From JBBQTU01 sp038213005 (GTDB lineage: Bacteria; Planctomycetota; Phycisphaerae; Tepidisphaerales; Tepidisphaeraceae): DNA of 20,994 nt. Shown piece after piece: positions 6,949 to 14,678 of this stretch. Each line of letters starts with the position of its first letter. Positions within the stretch are counted from its first letter, which is position 1. The notes under the pieces were generated by a model. The model was given only the letters and a program-made list of their open reading frames with translations. It was not told the DNA's origin and searched no databases. Location of the stretch: assembly GCA_038213005.1 (NCBI GenBank), contig JBBQTU010000045.1, forward strand, positions 1-20,994. Direction: 5' to 3'. The position numbers and the translations under genes are program-made.

Positions 6949-9007
6949 ACATCTTTATCGGCTGGTTCCTGCGAATCCGATTTTCCTGCGGGTGGTGTCG
7001 ACCGCGGGCAAGCGGCGGCGCGATGCCATGATCCGGTTTGGATATCTCGGCCTGCTGACGGCCTGGGCCGGGCTGATGCTGGTGGCGATGGGCAGCATCA
7101 CCGACATGGGCGAACTGGCCAAGAGCAGTGCGACCATCTTCAAACAGGCCAGCTATCTCCAATTGGCGCTGGTGGCGCTGCTGGCGCCGATCTTCACGGC
7201 CGGGGCGATCACGCAGGAGAAGGACAGCCAGACCTATGACATCCTGCTGACCACGCCGCTGTCCAACGGGCAGATCATTCTCGGGACGCTGCTTTCTCGC
7301 GTGTTCTTCATTGTGGCGCTGCTGCTGTCGGGGTTGCCGGTGTTCTCGGTGACGCGCATCTTCGGCGGCGTGGGGATCGACAATATCCTGACCTCGTTTG
7401 GCATCGCGGCGGCGACGGCGTTTCTGACCGGGGCGATGGCGGTGGCGATCGCGACCTTTCGCCTGGGCACACGGCGGACGATCTTCTTTTTCTACCTCGC
7501 GATCATCGGGTTTCTCGTGGGCGGTTTTGTGCTGGACAATGTCGCTTGGTTCCAGGTGGCCGGGCAGCCGAGCATCAACAACATGGACTCGCACATCTCG
7601 TGGTTCACCGCGGTTCATCCCTTCCTGGCGCTTCGGGCCAGCTTTGGCGATCCGGCGTACGTGCCGCCCCTGGCGGCGGACCTGCCGGCGAGTCTGCGAT
7701 CCTGGCCGGTCTCGTGGTATCTGACCAGCCCGCACAGCTTCTATATCACGGCGTCCTTCGTCGTGGGACTGGTGCTGGTGGTGCCGTCGATCATCCTGCT
7801 GCGGCGGGTGGCGCAGGCGACGATGAATCCGCGGACCTGGGTCCTGACCAAGCTGCACCTCAGCAGCGGCAACAGCGTGCGCAAGCCGCGGTATGTCTGG
7901 CACAATCCGGTGGCGTGGCGCGAGGCGCGGACCAAGGCATCGGCCGCCCGCATGGGCGTCATTCGCGCCCTGATGATCCTGGCGAGCGTTGTGCTGGCCG
8001 GCTGGCTGCTTTGGCGGTTCTCCACGATCGTCTCGCCGGCGCGATACATTGACTCCACGTCGCTGAACGTCGCGGAGCACTCCGTCACTGTTCTGGAGGC
8101 CGAGAAGGCGACCACTTATCGGCTGGCCAGCAACTTCGACCTGATGCTGAACGACAAACGGATCGATCCCGACAGCGTTCGAGGGCGATATTCGGTCAAG
8201 GCTTTCTCGGTCGATCCGCGGGACAAGTCGGCGATCGCGGTGATGGAACTGCTCCCGATCCAGCGCTCGCTGCCGCTGGAGTCGGCGCAGTTGTATCTGC
8301 TGTCGCTGCTGATCGTGGAGATGTCGGCGGTGCTGATCGTGGTGACCAACGAGGCGGCTTCCACCGTCACGCGCGAGCGGGAAGATGGCTCGCTGGACCT
8401 GCTGCTGACGACGCCGATCACCAGCCGGTTTTACATCTGGGGCAAGCTCCGCGGCTTGGTGAGCCTGGCCTGGCCGCTGAATGCGGTGCCGGTGGCGACC
8501 ATTGGGGCGTTCGTGGTTTATGACATCTTCCGGTGGTTTGCCGGGGCGGATTCCACTTTCCGGTGGGTGGTTCTTCCCGAGGCACTCCTGCTCTTGCCGG
8601 TGATGCTGGTGCTGATCACAGCGCTGGCGGCGATCATCGGGATGCAGACTTCGATGCGTTGCCGGCGGACGATCACTGCGGTCATGCTGAGCGTGCTGCT
8701 GGTCGCGGCCGTCGTCGCGATTCCGGCATCGATCGGGATGGCGACGATTTCGGGCAGCTACCGTTCGGCGGCGGCGCTGGCGGTCGCGGCTTTCAGCCCG
8801 GTGTCGACGCTGTGCGCGCTGGTAAACTCCACGCAGTTCGGCGGACAGGTGCTCAGCGGCGAGGATCCCGATGCGTATTGGACCGGCCGGATCGTCATGA
8901 CGGTTTTCGGGCTGATTGCCAGCGGCGCCTATGCCGGCGTGGTTTACGGGCTGTATCGCACGATGGTGCGGAACTTTGACATGATGATCCGCAAGCAGCA
9001 GCGTTGA
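6932..9007 (+). CDS. ABC-2 type transporter permease, double-length (two fused permease halves)
   Basis: This 691-residue integral membrane protein has about twelve hydrophobic segments. The N-terminal half carries AGAITQEKDSQTYDILLTTPLS (around residues 90-112), followed by membrane helices. The C-terminal half repeats the same signature as STVTREREDGSLDLLLTTPIT, again followed by membrane helices. That E-x-(D/E)-x-x-x-x-D-(I/L)-L-L-T-T-P segment is the coupling region of ABC-2 permeases, so the protein looks like two permease modules in tandem. A soluble stretch (roughly residues 365-445) separates them. Such proteins normally need a separate ATPase subunit, and none lies next to it here. 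The substrate cannot be inferred. ATG 6932 is the first in-frame ATG; its ribosome-binding site is far upstream. Confidence 0.85.
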   Translation: MLGIAEHLYRLVPANPIFLRVVSTAGKRRRDAMIRFGYLGLLTAWAGLMLVAMGSITDMGELAKSSATIFKQASYLQLALVALLAPIFTAGAITQEKDSQTYDILLTTPLSNGQIILGTLLSRVFFIVALLLSGLPVFSVTRIFGGVGIDNILTSFGIAAATAFLTGAMAVAIATFRLGTRRTIFFFYLAIIGFLVGGFVLDNVAWFQVAGQPSINNMDSHISWFTAVHPFLALRASFGDPAYVPPLAADLPASLRSWPVSWYLTSPHSFYITASFVVGLVLVVPSIILLRRVAQATMNPRTWVLTKLHLSSGNSVRKPRYVWHNPVAWREARTKASAARMGVIRALMILASVVLAGWLLWRFSTIVSPARYIDSTSLNVAEHSVTVLEAEKATTYRLASNFDLMLNDKRIDPDSVRGRYSVKAFSVDPRDKSAIAVMELLPIQRSLPLESAQLYLLSLLIVEMSAVLIVVTNEAASTVTREREDGSLDLLLTTPITSRFYIWGKLRGLVSLAWPLNAVPVATIGAFVVYDIFRWFAGADSTFRWVVLPEALLLLPVMLVLITALAAIIGMQTSMRCRRTITAVMLSVLLVAAVVAIPASIGMATISGSYRSAAALAVAAFSPVSTLCALVNSTQFGGQVLSGEDPDAYWTGRIVMTVFGLIASGAYAGVVYGLYRTMVRNFDMMIRKQQR

Positions 9008-9534
9008 GGGCGAAGGTCACGAGTCAGGCATCCGAATGCGGCGTAGCCGCAAAAAGCTAAAAGCCGCTTCGCTGCTGAAAGCAGATCGAAGAGTCGCCGT
9101 GGCGACAAAGCTGAAATAGGAATAATCTTTGTAAGCCGCGCCAATTCCGACGGATTGTGGCACAACAATAGACCACCTCCTCTTGGCTCGACGATGGCGG
9201 GTGGGAGGCGGAGAGTGGGGATGGTCGGGGGGAGGGTCCAGAGCCATTGGTCGGCGGTCTTGGTGAAAGTGATCTGAAGGGTCTTCTTGGCGCGGAGGAT
9301 GGTGCCCCAGGAGAGGTTGGCCTGCGCGGCGTGGTGGGTGACGGTGCCGGGGAGGGGATTCTTGACCCGGCCGGCGGGGAGGGGGCCGCTGCGGAGGGCT
9401 GCGATGACAGAGAGGCGGTGTGCCGGGAATAGGCCGGGGATGGGCAGGAGGTGCGGGAGGTCGTGGAGCTCGTCGGCTCGGGTGATGTAGAAGGTGGTGC
9501 GGGGTTTGAGGGCGAGGGGGTTCTGGAATTCCAT
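8944..9534 (-). CDS. Unknown protein with strong ribosome-binding site; C-terminus runs into a repeat
   Basis: ATG 9534 is preceded at 6 nt by AAAAGGAG (complement of 9541-9548), one of the best ribosome-binding sites in the window. From residue 1 (MEFQNPLALKPRTTFYITRA) to about residue 120 (RLPPAIVEPR) codons end mostly in G or C, as expected for a real gene here. After about position 9170 codon use changes, and the frame passes through a hairpin repeat (9032-9125) and finally overlaps the permease 3' end by 64 bp. The full frame is 196 residues, but the native protein was probably nearer 120-135. I do not recognise the family. There is no signal peptide or membrane segment. Confidence 0.5.
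   Translation of the reverse strand: MEFQNPLALKPRTTFYITRADELHDLPHLLPIPGLFPAHRLSVIAALRSGPLPAGRVKNPLPGTVTHHAAQANLSWGTILRAKKTLQITFTKTADQWLWTLPPTIPTLRLPPAIVEPRGGGLLLCHNPSELARLTKIIPISALSPRRLFDLLSAAKRLLAFCGYAAFGCLTRDLRPQRCCLRIIMSKFRTIVRYSP
9032..9125. repeat. Hairpin repeat after the permease gene
   Basis: Two compact stem-loops, GCGGCGTAGCCGC (9038-9050, followed by AAAAA) and GTCGCCGTGGCGAC (9093-9106), are separated by AGCTAAAAGCCGCTTCGCTG. The layout, two hairpins about 45 bp apart, resembles the double-hairpin REP-like family seen at 6533, 13982 and 17528, though the primary sequence differs. It could terminate transcription from either side. Confidence 0.55.
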
Positions 9535-9611
9535 GGCGGTCTCCTTTTCTGGCACGGTGGGTCGGAGCATACCGACCGACCGTACGGGCTGGGGGCGCTG
9601 GCCGGGCTTGG

Positions 9612-9632
9612 GGCCATCCACGGTGGATGGCC
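9612..9632. promoter_or_regulatory. 21-nt perfect palindrome, candidate operator
   Basis: GGCCATCCAC and GTGGATGGCC flank a single central G. The site lies about 80-100 bp upstream of the minus-strand gene starting at 9534. A perfect 10-bp dyad with no loop fits a dimeric regulator site better than an RNA hairpin, but no partner is identified. Confidence 0.35.
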
Positions 9633-9867
9633 GGAGGCTGGGCGCAGTGGGCCTCTCCACCCTTCCGGGGTTGTTGCGTTTTTCTCGCGTTGAAAACGCA
9701 ACGTCGGGAGGGGATTTGCGATTGTCCTAGGAAAGTTGGGAAAGAATCTTCGGGAAAGAGCAAGAACAGTGAACTTAGGACATAGCGTTTTCAACGCGGA
9801 ACAAACGCAAACTACCTAACAGGGGGGGAAGAACGCTTGGCGCGGCCGGGCTGTAACGGCGTTCGGT

Positions 9868-9950
9868 TTCACCACGACGCAACGACGCAACGACGGGAAC
9901 AACGCAAACTAGTTCCCATCTTCGTCGTTGCGTCGTTGCGTCGTGGTGAA
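9868..9950. repeat. 28-bp perfect inverted repeat made of CAACGACG units
   Basis: The arm at 9868-9895 (begins TTCACCACGACGCAACGACG) is exactly inverted at 9923-9950. Within the 27-nt loop GGGAAC and GTTCCC can pair further, making a long cruciform-capable structure. The arms themselves consist of short direct repeats (GACGCAAC). No gene or transposase is enclosed. Confidence 0.85.
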
Positions 9951-10209
9951 CATCTTTCCGGCGTAGGAAGAAATGGGGCGATTGCTGTACAAGACAAACA
10001 GAGTCGGCGTGTGTGTTGCTCCTCGCTCTATTTTGAGCCTTCTGTGCTTTTTGCGGCTAATCCTGTCTTTCGACTTGTGGGCGAAGGCTGGCTTGGCGTC
10101 CGTCAAATAGGCTCAGCGGTGGAGTGGGCGATCTATTTGATCTGCGTCCTCTTTGAATTACTGATTTCCTTGACGCTTTGTCTGCGTTCGATTCCACTAC
10201 GTTCGCCGT

Positions 10210-10236
10210 CTCGCCGGTGGAACGGCGAGTTTGTTT
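10210..10236 (+). terminator. Terminator-like hairpin ahead of the oxidoreductase gene
   Basis: CTCGCCG (10210-10216) pairs with CGGCGAG (10223-10229) over a 6-nt loop and is followed directly by TTTGTTTTG. It lies 35 nt before the start at 10264 on the same strand. It could end transcription arriving from upstream or act as a leader attenuator. Confidence 0.5.
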
Positions 10237-10263
10237 TGTTTGGCAGAATCAGAAAAGGCATTT

Positions 10264-11289
10264 ATGAGCAAGGTCGTTAACGTCGGTATCTGGGGTCTGG
10301 GTCGCGCCGGGTATGGCATGATTCGCAGCGAGCTGCTGCCGCTGCCCAATTTCAAGATCGTCGCTGGCTGCGATCTGATCGCCGCTCGCGGCAAGAAGTT
10401 GGCGACTGAAGTGAAGGCGAAAGCCTACACCAGAAGCAAAGCGTTTTTGGCCGACCGTGCAATCGAGATGGTGGTGGTGGCGACGCGCTCTTGCAATCAC
10501 GTCCAATGCGCCATCGAGGCGCTCAAGGCCGGCAAGGACGTGCTCGTCGAAAAGCCAATGGCCACCAGTCTCGATGACGTTGATCGCCTTTACGCCGTGG
10601 CGAAGGAAACTGGCCGCAAACTGGTGGTTCGCCACAATCGCCGCTTCGATCCGCATCTGCTGCTGGCGAAGGAAATCGTGGCCTCCGGCGTGCTGGGCGA
10701 GGTCTTCTCGGTGCAGATCCGCACGGGTGGCTACAACCGCCGCAATGATTGGCAGACTATCAAGAAGTTTGGCGGCGGGCAGATTTTCAACTGGGGTCCG
10801 CACTGCATTGACTGGGCTCTGCAGTTCATCGGCGGCTGGGCCGTCGAGATTAAGGCCGACCTCAAGAAAATCGCCGCCGCCGGCGATGCCGAGGACTGGG
10901 TGAAAATCATCATGCGCGGGCCTACTGGCGGCGTCGCCGACATCGAAATCGGCGGCGGCAGCGTCTTCTCGCAGCCCCTGCTGATGGTGCAGGGCACTCG
11001 CGGCGGCATCAGCCTCGATTGGACCAATTACAAGCTCAAGCACCTGGCGAAGAAGCTGCCGCCTGTGAAGGCCAACCCCGACACTCCCGCCGACGGCATG
11101 GGCTTTGGCAACCCCGAAAAGCTTGAATGGGTGGAGAAGGAAGGCGCCATCTCCCCGAAGGATAAGAGTACCTTCTGGGGCGCCGTCTACGACACCATCG
11201 CACTGGACAAGCCCTTCCCTGTGACACCGATGTCGGCGCGCGAAGTCATCCGCGTTATAGACGTCTCTTCTCGCCTTAGCCCTCTGTAA
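10264..11289 (+). CDS. Gfo/Idh/MocA family oxidoreductase (second paralogue)
   Basis: This 341-residue protein has the Rossmann motif GLGRAG (residues 11-16), D37 at the cofactor position and the signature VEKPMA (E96, K97, P98). In the C-terminal domain the usual GGG-x-x-x-D-x-G-x-H reads GGGQIFNWGPHCID, so Asn176 replaces the common aspartate while H180 is kept. The substrate specificity is unknown; sugar or polyol oxidation is the family default. ATG 10264 is chosen because the N-terminus MSKVVNVGIWGLG is the typical start and AAAAGG lies shortly upstream; the frame continues back to 10231 through a hairpin tail. It is convergent with the XylR-like regulator and clearly diverged from the paralogue at 4284-5405. 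Confidence 0.9.
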   Translation: MSKVVNVGIWGLGRAGYGMIRSELLPLPNFKIVAGCDLIAARGKKLATEVKAKAYTRSKAFLADRAIEMVVVATRSCNHVQCAIEALKAGKDVLVEKPMATSLDDVDRLYAVAKETGRKLVVRHNRRFDPHLLLAKEIVASGVLGEVFSVQIRTGGYNRRNDWQTIKKFGGGQIFNWGPHCIDWALQFIGGWAVEIKADLKKIAAAGDAEDWVKIIMRGPTGGVADIEIGGGSVFSQPLLMVQGTRGGISLDWTNYKLKHLAKKLPPVKANPDTPADGMGFGNPEKLEWVEKEGAISPKDKSTFWGAVYDTIALDKPFPVTPMSAREVIRVIDVSSRLSPL

Positions 11290-11520
11290 AGCATGGCCGA
11301 TGTTGAAGGCCGGATGGCGACAGTTCTGATTTCTGATGTCGGCTTTCGAGCTGGAAAGGGGTCGCGAGCGATTCGCTTGGCGTGGGTTTTCGATTTCTTC
11401 GGCAGTGATGCGGGGTTGTCGAGCCATTGGCGGGGTTTAGCGAAACGGGAGTTCTGACTCAATTGCTTGTGCCCCCTTTGAACGGTCTGGTCCCCGTCCC
11501 ATCGCTCAAACCGTAATCGT

Positions 11521-12675
11521 TCAAATACGGCGATGACGTCTCCTGAAATCCGTGGGCGTGCAGCCTCTGGCGGCTTGGAATGCGTTGCACAGCGCGGCCT
11601 GATCCGGAAATTGCAACGCGTGCGCAATTTTCGACATCTGCCAATCCGTACTCATCAGCAAACGCTCCACCTGAGCGATCCTTGCCGCTCGGATCTCCTG
11701 CCCGGGCGTGTGGCCGATCGCGCGGCGCATACGATATTCCAGCGATCGCCGCGACACATTCACCTTGTCCAGCACATCGTCCACCCCGATCGCATCGCAG
11801 CAGCGTTCGCGGATGAATCGCAACGCCGTCATCACCTCCGGATCGCTCACCGCCAGCGTGTCGGTGGATGCACGCGCAACCACCGGCAACACCGGAACCC
11901 GATTGATCAGCGGCAGGTCACGCTCACCGTCCAGCATCCGATCCAACAGCCTCGCCGCCTGATAGCCGATCTCATGCCCATTGATATCCACACTGGTCAA
12001 CGGCGGTGAACAAATTCCCCCAATCAACGCGGCATTGTCGACTCCAATCACCGCCACATGCTCTGGCACACCCAGGTCCGCCAAACGACAGGCATCGATC
12101 ACACTCCTGCCGATGGTGTCGGTGCAGCACATGATTCCCAAAGGTTTGGGCAGCGGGATGAGCATCTCCGCCGTTCGGCGAACCGATGCCGCATAGTCGA
12201 CCGATCGCCGGTCAGGACAGACCAGGCATCGATGCCCCGCCTCCCGCACCCGGCGCACAAATGCTGCCACCCGGTCGCGAAAACAATGACCCTCGCATGA
12301 AAATGCGGCAAAATCCTGAAAACCACGCTCCAGCAGATGTTCGGCCGCCAATATCCCCGCCGCTTTATCATCGGGCAAGACCGACACAATCTGAGGATGT
12401 CGCAACTGACCCGAGACGTTGACCAAGGCCACCCCCTCCCGCCTCACCCGCAACACATCCGCCGGCCGAACCAGCATCGTGATCACGCCCAGTTCCATAT
12501 CACTGGTCCGTATATCCGGTGGTTTTTCATTGCGACCGCCCAGAATCAGCAGAATCTCCCGACTCTGCAACTGACGCACATAGCGGTGCACCCCCGCGAC
12601 AATTTCGCGGTCGTAATCCCCCTCCAGCGACAGTTCAATGCTGAAAACCCGTGGCACACCCCCAAGATGCCCCAC
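11521..12675 (-). CDS. XylR-like AraC-family transcriptional regulator with LacI-type sensor domain
   Basis: This 384-residue regulator joins a periplasmic-binding-like sensor (about residues 10-280) to a C-terminal AraC/XylS DNA-binding domain (about 285-384). Sensor features include GVHRYVRQLQ, IVSVLPDDKAAGILAAEHLL, a GIMCCTDTIGRSVIDAC segment and VAVIGVDNAALI with PPLTSVDIN, all as in LacI/XylR effector domains. The HTH part contains VDDVLDKVNVSRRSLEYRM, then a second helix pair ending in ALCNAFQAARGCTPTDFRR. The architecture matches E. coli XylR, which activates xylose genes when sugar binds. Neither GTG 12675 nor GTG 12657 has a good ribosome-binding site, so the start is uncertain by a few residues. 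It is divergent from the PEP-CTERM gene and convergent with an oxidoreductase, both possible targets. Confidence 0.88.
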   Translation of the reverse strand: MGHLGGVPRVFSIELSLEGDYDREIVAGVHRYVRQLQSREILLILGGRNEKPPDIRTSDMELGVITMLVRPADVLRVRREGVALVNVSGQLRHPQIVSVLPDDKAAGILAAEHLLERGFQDFAAFSCEGHCFRDRVAAFVRRVREAGHRCLVCPDRRSVDYAASVRRTAEMLIPLPKPLGIMCCTDTIGRSVIDACRLADLGVPEHVAVIGVDNAALIGGICSPPLTSVDINGHEIGYQAARLLDRMLDGERDLPLINRVPVLPVVARASTDTLAVSDPEVMTALRFIRERCCDAIGVDDVLDKVNVSRRSLEYRMRRAIGHTPGQEIRAARIAQVERLLMSTDWQMSKIAHALQFPDQAALCNAFQAARGCTPTDFRRRHRRI

Positions 12676-12853
12676 ACTTGCGGAAAAAGCAAATCTTTTT
12701 GCGTGAATTCACCAAGCCGCAAGGGCTTTCATGAGTGATAGTCCCTACGGTTAACATCGGTTCGCACTGCATGCGTAATTTTCGTGCGCTCAAAGTGATC
12801 GCCAACGTTTGCACTGCTAGACTGTTTCGCGTAATGCCTTTAAGGAGGCTATC
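12676..12853. promoter_or_regulatory. Divergent promoter region, regulator / PEP-CTERM gene
   Basis: This 178-bp region separates the XylR-like gene (-) from the PEP-CTERM gene (+). TAGACT at 12818-12823 is a -10 candidate 30 nt before the ATG at 12854. It is placed much like TACAAT before the genes at 5722 and 17763. A strong Shine-Dalgarno, TAAGGAGG, lies at 12840-12847. No clear operator dyad for the regulator was found. Confidence 0.35.
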
Positions 12854-13630
12854 ATGTTTCGCTCATCTTTATTTGCGGCCACAGTTCTCACGCTTGCGGT
12901 AAATGCCCAGGCGGCATTGATTAACCAATACTTCACCGGTACGAATTCGACGAGTGGTCTCACACTCACGAGCCCGGCCGTTATGTCCAACACCACCGCG
13001 CTGCCTGATAGCAGCACGGGATTCTCGCTGAACAATACTGGTTCGGGATGGGGCGCTGCGGGCGGGGCCGCCGAATCGTCCACGATTTACACCGCACTGG
13101 ACAACAAGGCCGCCCTCACGTTAGCGGGGTGGTACAAGCCCAATGGCACCCCCGTGGGCAACTCCCGCCTGCTGGATCGCGCTGCTGACTCCGTAGGTAC
13201 TGGCGATTGGTCGCTATTTTTTGAGGATACTGGCAAACTCCAGTTCAAGATTGGAGGCACTTCGCTCAGCAGCAGCCCCAGTATTTTTTACGGGACCGGG
13301 TGGGTTTTCTTCGCTGCCACTTTTCAAGGCGGCTCGGCCTACAATATCTATGTCGGCAGTCCGACGGCAGCAGTCACGAATGTCGGTAACAGAACTACCA
13401 GCATTCCCGCAGACTTGGGCTCCAATAGCAGGCCGCTGACCATCGGCAACCGCGACAGCCTCAGCCGCGCCTCGTCGGCGAACTTCTTTGACATTCGCGT
13501 CTACGATGACGTGCAGACGCTGGGCCAACTCGAGGACATCCGGGCGTCGGCGATTCCCGAACCTGCCACGATGGGCCTGGCTCTCGGTGCTTTGACCCTC
13601 CTGATGGGTCGCCGGGTTCGCAAGGCATAA
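12854..13630 (+). CDS. Secreted LamG-like protein with PEP-CTERM sorting signal
   Basis: This 258-residue protein has a classic signal peptide (MFRSSLFAATVLTLAVNAQA, cleavage after residue 20). The central region (about 30-225) looks like a concanavalin A-like/LamG beta-sandwich: KAALTLAGWYKPNG, LLDRAAD, WSLFFEDTGKLQFKIGG, GWVFFAATFQGG and FFDIRVYDDVQTLGQLEDI. The end, AIPEPATMGLALGALTLL followed by MGRRVRKA, is a full PEP-CTERM tripartite tail: PEP motif, transmembrane helix and basic end. That tail is processed by exosortase in bacteria that make exopolysaccharide. It would be exported and anchored or released at the cell surface, perhaps binding glycans. ATG 12854 has an ideal TAAGGAGG at 7-nt spacing. 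Confidence 0.92.
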   Translation: MFRSSLFAATVLTLAVNAQAALINQYFTGTNSTSGLTLTSPAVMSNTTALPDSSTGFSLNNTGSGWGAAGGAAESSTIYTALDNKAALTLAGWYKPNGTPVGNSRLLDRAADSVGTGDWSLFFEDTGKLQFKIGGTSLSSSPSIFYGTGWVFFAATFQGGSAYNIYVGSPTAAVTNVGNRTTSIPADLGSNSRPLTIGNRDSLSRASSANFFDIRVYDDVQTLGQLEDIRASAIPEPATMGLALGALTLLMGRRVRKA

Positions 13631-13655
13631 AGCCCCCAACCGCCTCCTATGACGC

Positions 13656-13907
13656 AACATCAAACAGGACGCGGTTCCTCCAGATGGCCATCCTGCAAGA
13701 CGCCGCGCGGATGTCTCACCCGCGCGGCGTGTTTCTTCAATAGTAAGGCATTGCGACGAAGCAGGTCTGGACACCGCGACGAGGAGCGGCAACGCCGCAG
13801 GGCGAGGGCGTGGTTGTGGGCTGCGGGCGTGCGGTGCTGAACCGGAGGACTCACGTGCTGCGCTTGGAACATCAAAGAGGACGGGAACATCAAAGAGGAC
13901 GCGATTC
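13656..13907. repeat. AACATCAAA(C/G)AGGACGCG repeats, one pair in tandem
   Basis: AACATCAAACAGGACGCGGT (13656-13675) recurs as AACATCAAAGAGGACGCGAT (13886-13905), and an additional copy directly precedes the latter with an 18-bp period (13866-13883, 13884-13901). The two outer copies bracket about 210 bp containing the terminator of the PEP-CTERM gene. Confidence 0.65.
13700..13737 (+). terminator. Rho-independent terminator of the PEP-CTERM gene
   Basis: ACGCCGCGCGG (13700-13710) pairs perfectly with CCGCGCGGCGT (13720-13730) over a 9-nt loop, and GTTTCTT follows. It lies about 70 nt after the PEP-CTERM stop on the same strand. Confidence 0.8.
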
Positions 13908-13981
13908 GGTTTGCTGAGTTTCCGCGATTCCATCATCGGCGACAATCTGCGTAATCGAGTGAGGTAATCCGGATGACCGGT

Positions 13982-14040
13982 ATTCCTTCCGCCGACAAGG
14001 TCGGCTCGTCAAAGCTGCGAGAAGTTCGCAGCACTCCAAG
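13982..14040 (+). repeat. Double-hairpin REP-like unit, third copy
   Basis: The stems are GCCGACAAGGTCGGC (13991-14005) and GCTGCGAGAAGTTCGCAGC (14014-14032), followed by ACTCCAAG. It is nearly identical to 6647-6703, including TTCC(T)CCCGCCGAC-type lead sequence and CTCGTCAAA between the stems. Confidence 0.85.
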
Positions 14041-14678
14041 TTGATGGCGGGCGTGAGAGGGCGTGTGCATCGGGGAGTTGGGATTTGAAGTTGATCACGG
14101 TGATACGGTGGGTTGGGTTCCCTGTGTGGGAGGCGGGATTGGCGGCCCTTGGTCTCGCGTGGAAGCGGGAAGTAATGGCGAGGCGGAGACTTGTGTCGCC
14201 CTTGCGGGGATTGCAGATGTCCAAGGGCTAGCGAAAACGGCCGAAGGCTCGTGGTTGGCTCCGCGATGGCGCAGGCCTCGGACGCCGGCTTGTGTGGGGA
14301 TTCGGCGAGATGTCTGGTTGCCTTCCAAAAAACCTACAGGCGCAAGGGGGTGGTGTGGGGATACTCCTGTGCGGGCGAGGACGCCTCGCACTACGGGTGA
14401 GAGCGGTACATCAAGGACCGTCCGGCTCAGAGAGGTCAACCCCCTCCCAGCCTCCCCCAGGGGGAAGAGTAAGAAGAGATCATCGCGCCGGTCCTGCCAG
14501 ATGATGAGCGTCTTGTCTGGTGTCCCGCTTTGCTCAAGATCCCAAGTTCCCGATCAAGCCGGCGACAACCCAACAAGAACCACGTCCGAAAAAAAACGCG
14601 GCCCCCAGACAGATGTTCTGCGTCGTGCGCAGAAGAACACCACTCGAAGAAGACCCGCATCTTCAAATCGGACGATAT

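Larger units (their letters stand above)
9535..10263. other. Intergenic region with palindromes and a long inverted repeat
   Basis: About 730 bp hold no credible gene. The region contains a 21-nt palindrome (9612-9632), a hairpin GTTGCGTTTT / AAAACGCAAC (9673-9682 / 9693-9702), the 28-bp inverted repeat at 9868-9950, and a terminator-like hairpin at 10210-10229 just before the next gene. A TATGCT (complement of 9566-9571) lies 32 nt upstream of the minus-strand start at 9534 as a weak -10 candidate. Confidence 0.5.

Noticed and set aside
6779..8080. 433-residue minus-strand frame
   Set aside because: Antisense to the ABC permease, and dominated by Arg, His, Gln and Pro as expected from the reverse of a membrane protein gene.
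9057..9794. Alternative minus-strand frames over 9017-9794
   Set aside because: They are Pro/Ser/Arg-rich shadows of the frame starting at 9534, which alone has a strong ribosome-binding site.
10249..11427. 392-residue minus-strand frame
   Set aside because: Antisense to the second Gfo/Idh/MocA gene, with no recognisable motif.
12809..12837. TTGCAC-17-TAATGC as promoter of the PEP-CTERM gene
   Set aside because: The implied start of transcription would fall inside or next to the Shine-Dalgarno at 12840-12847, leaving almost no leader, and the -10 fits poorly.
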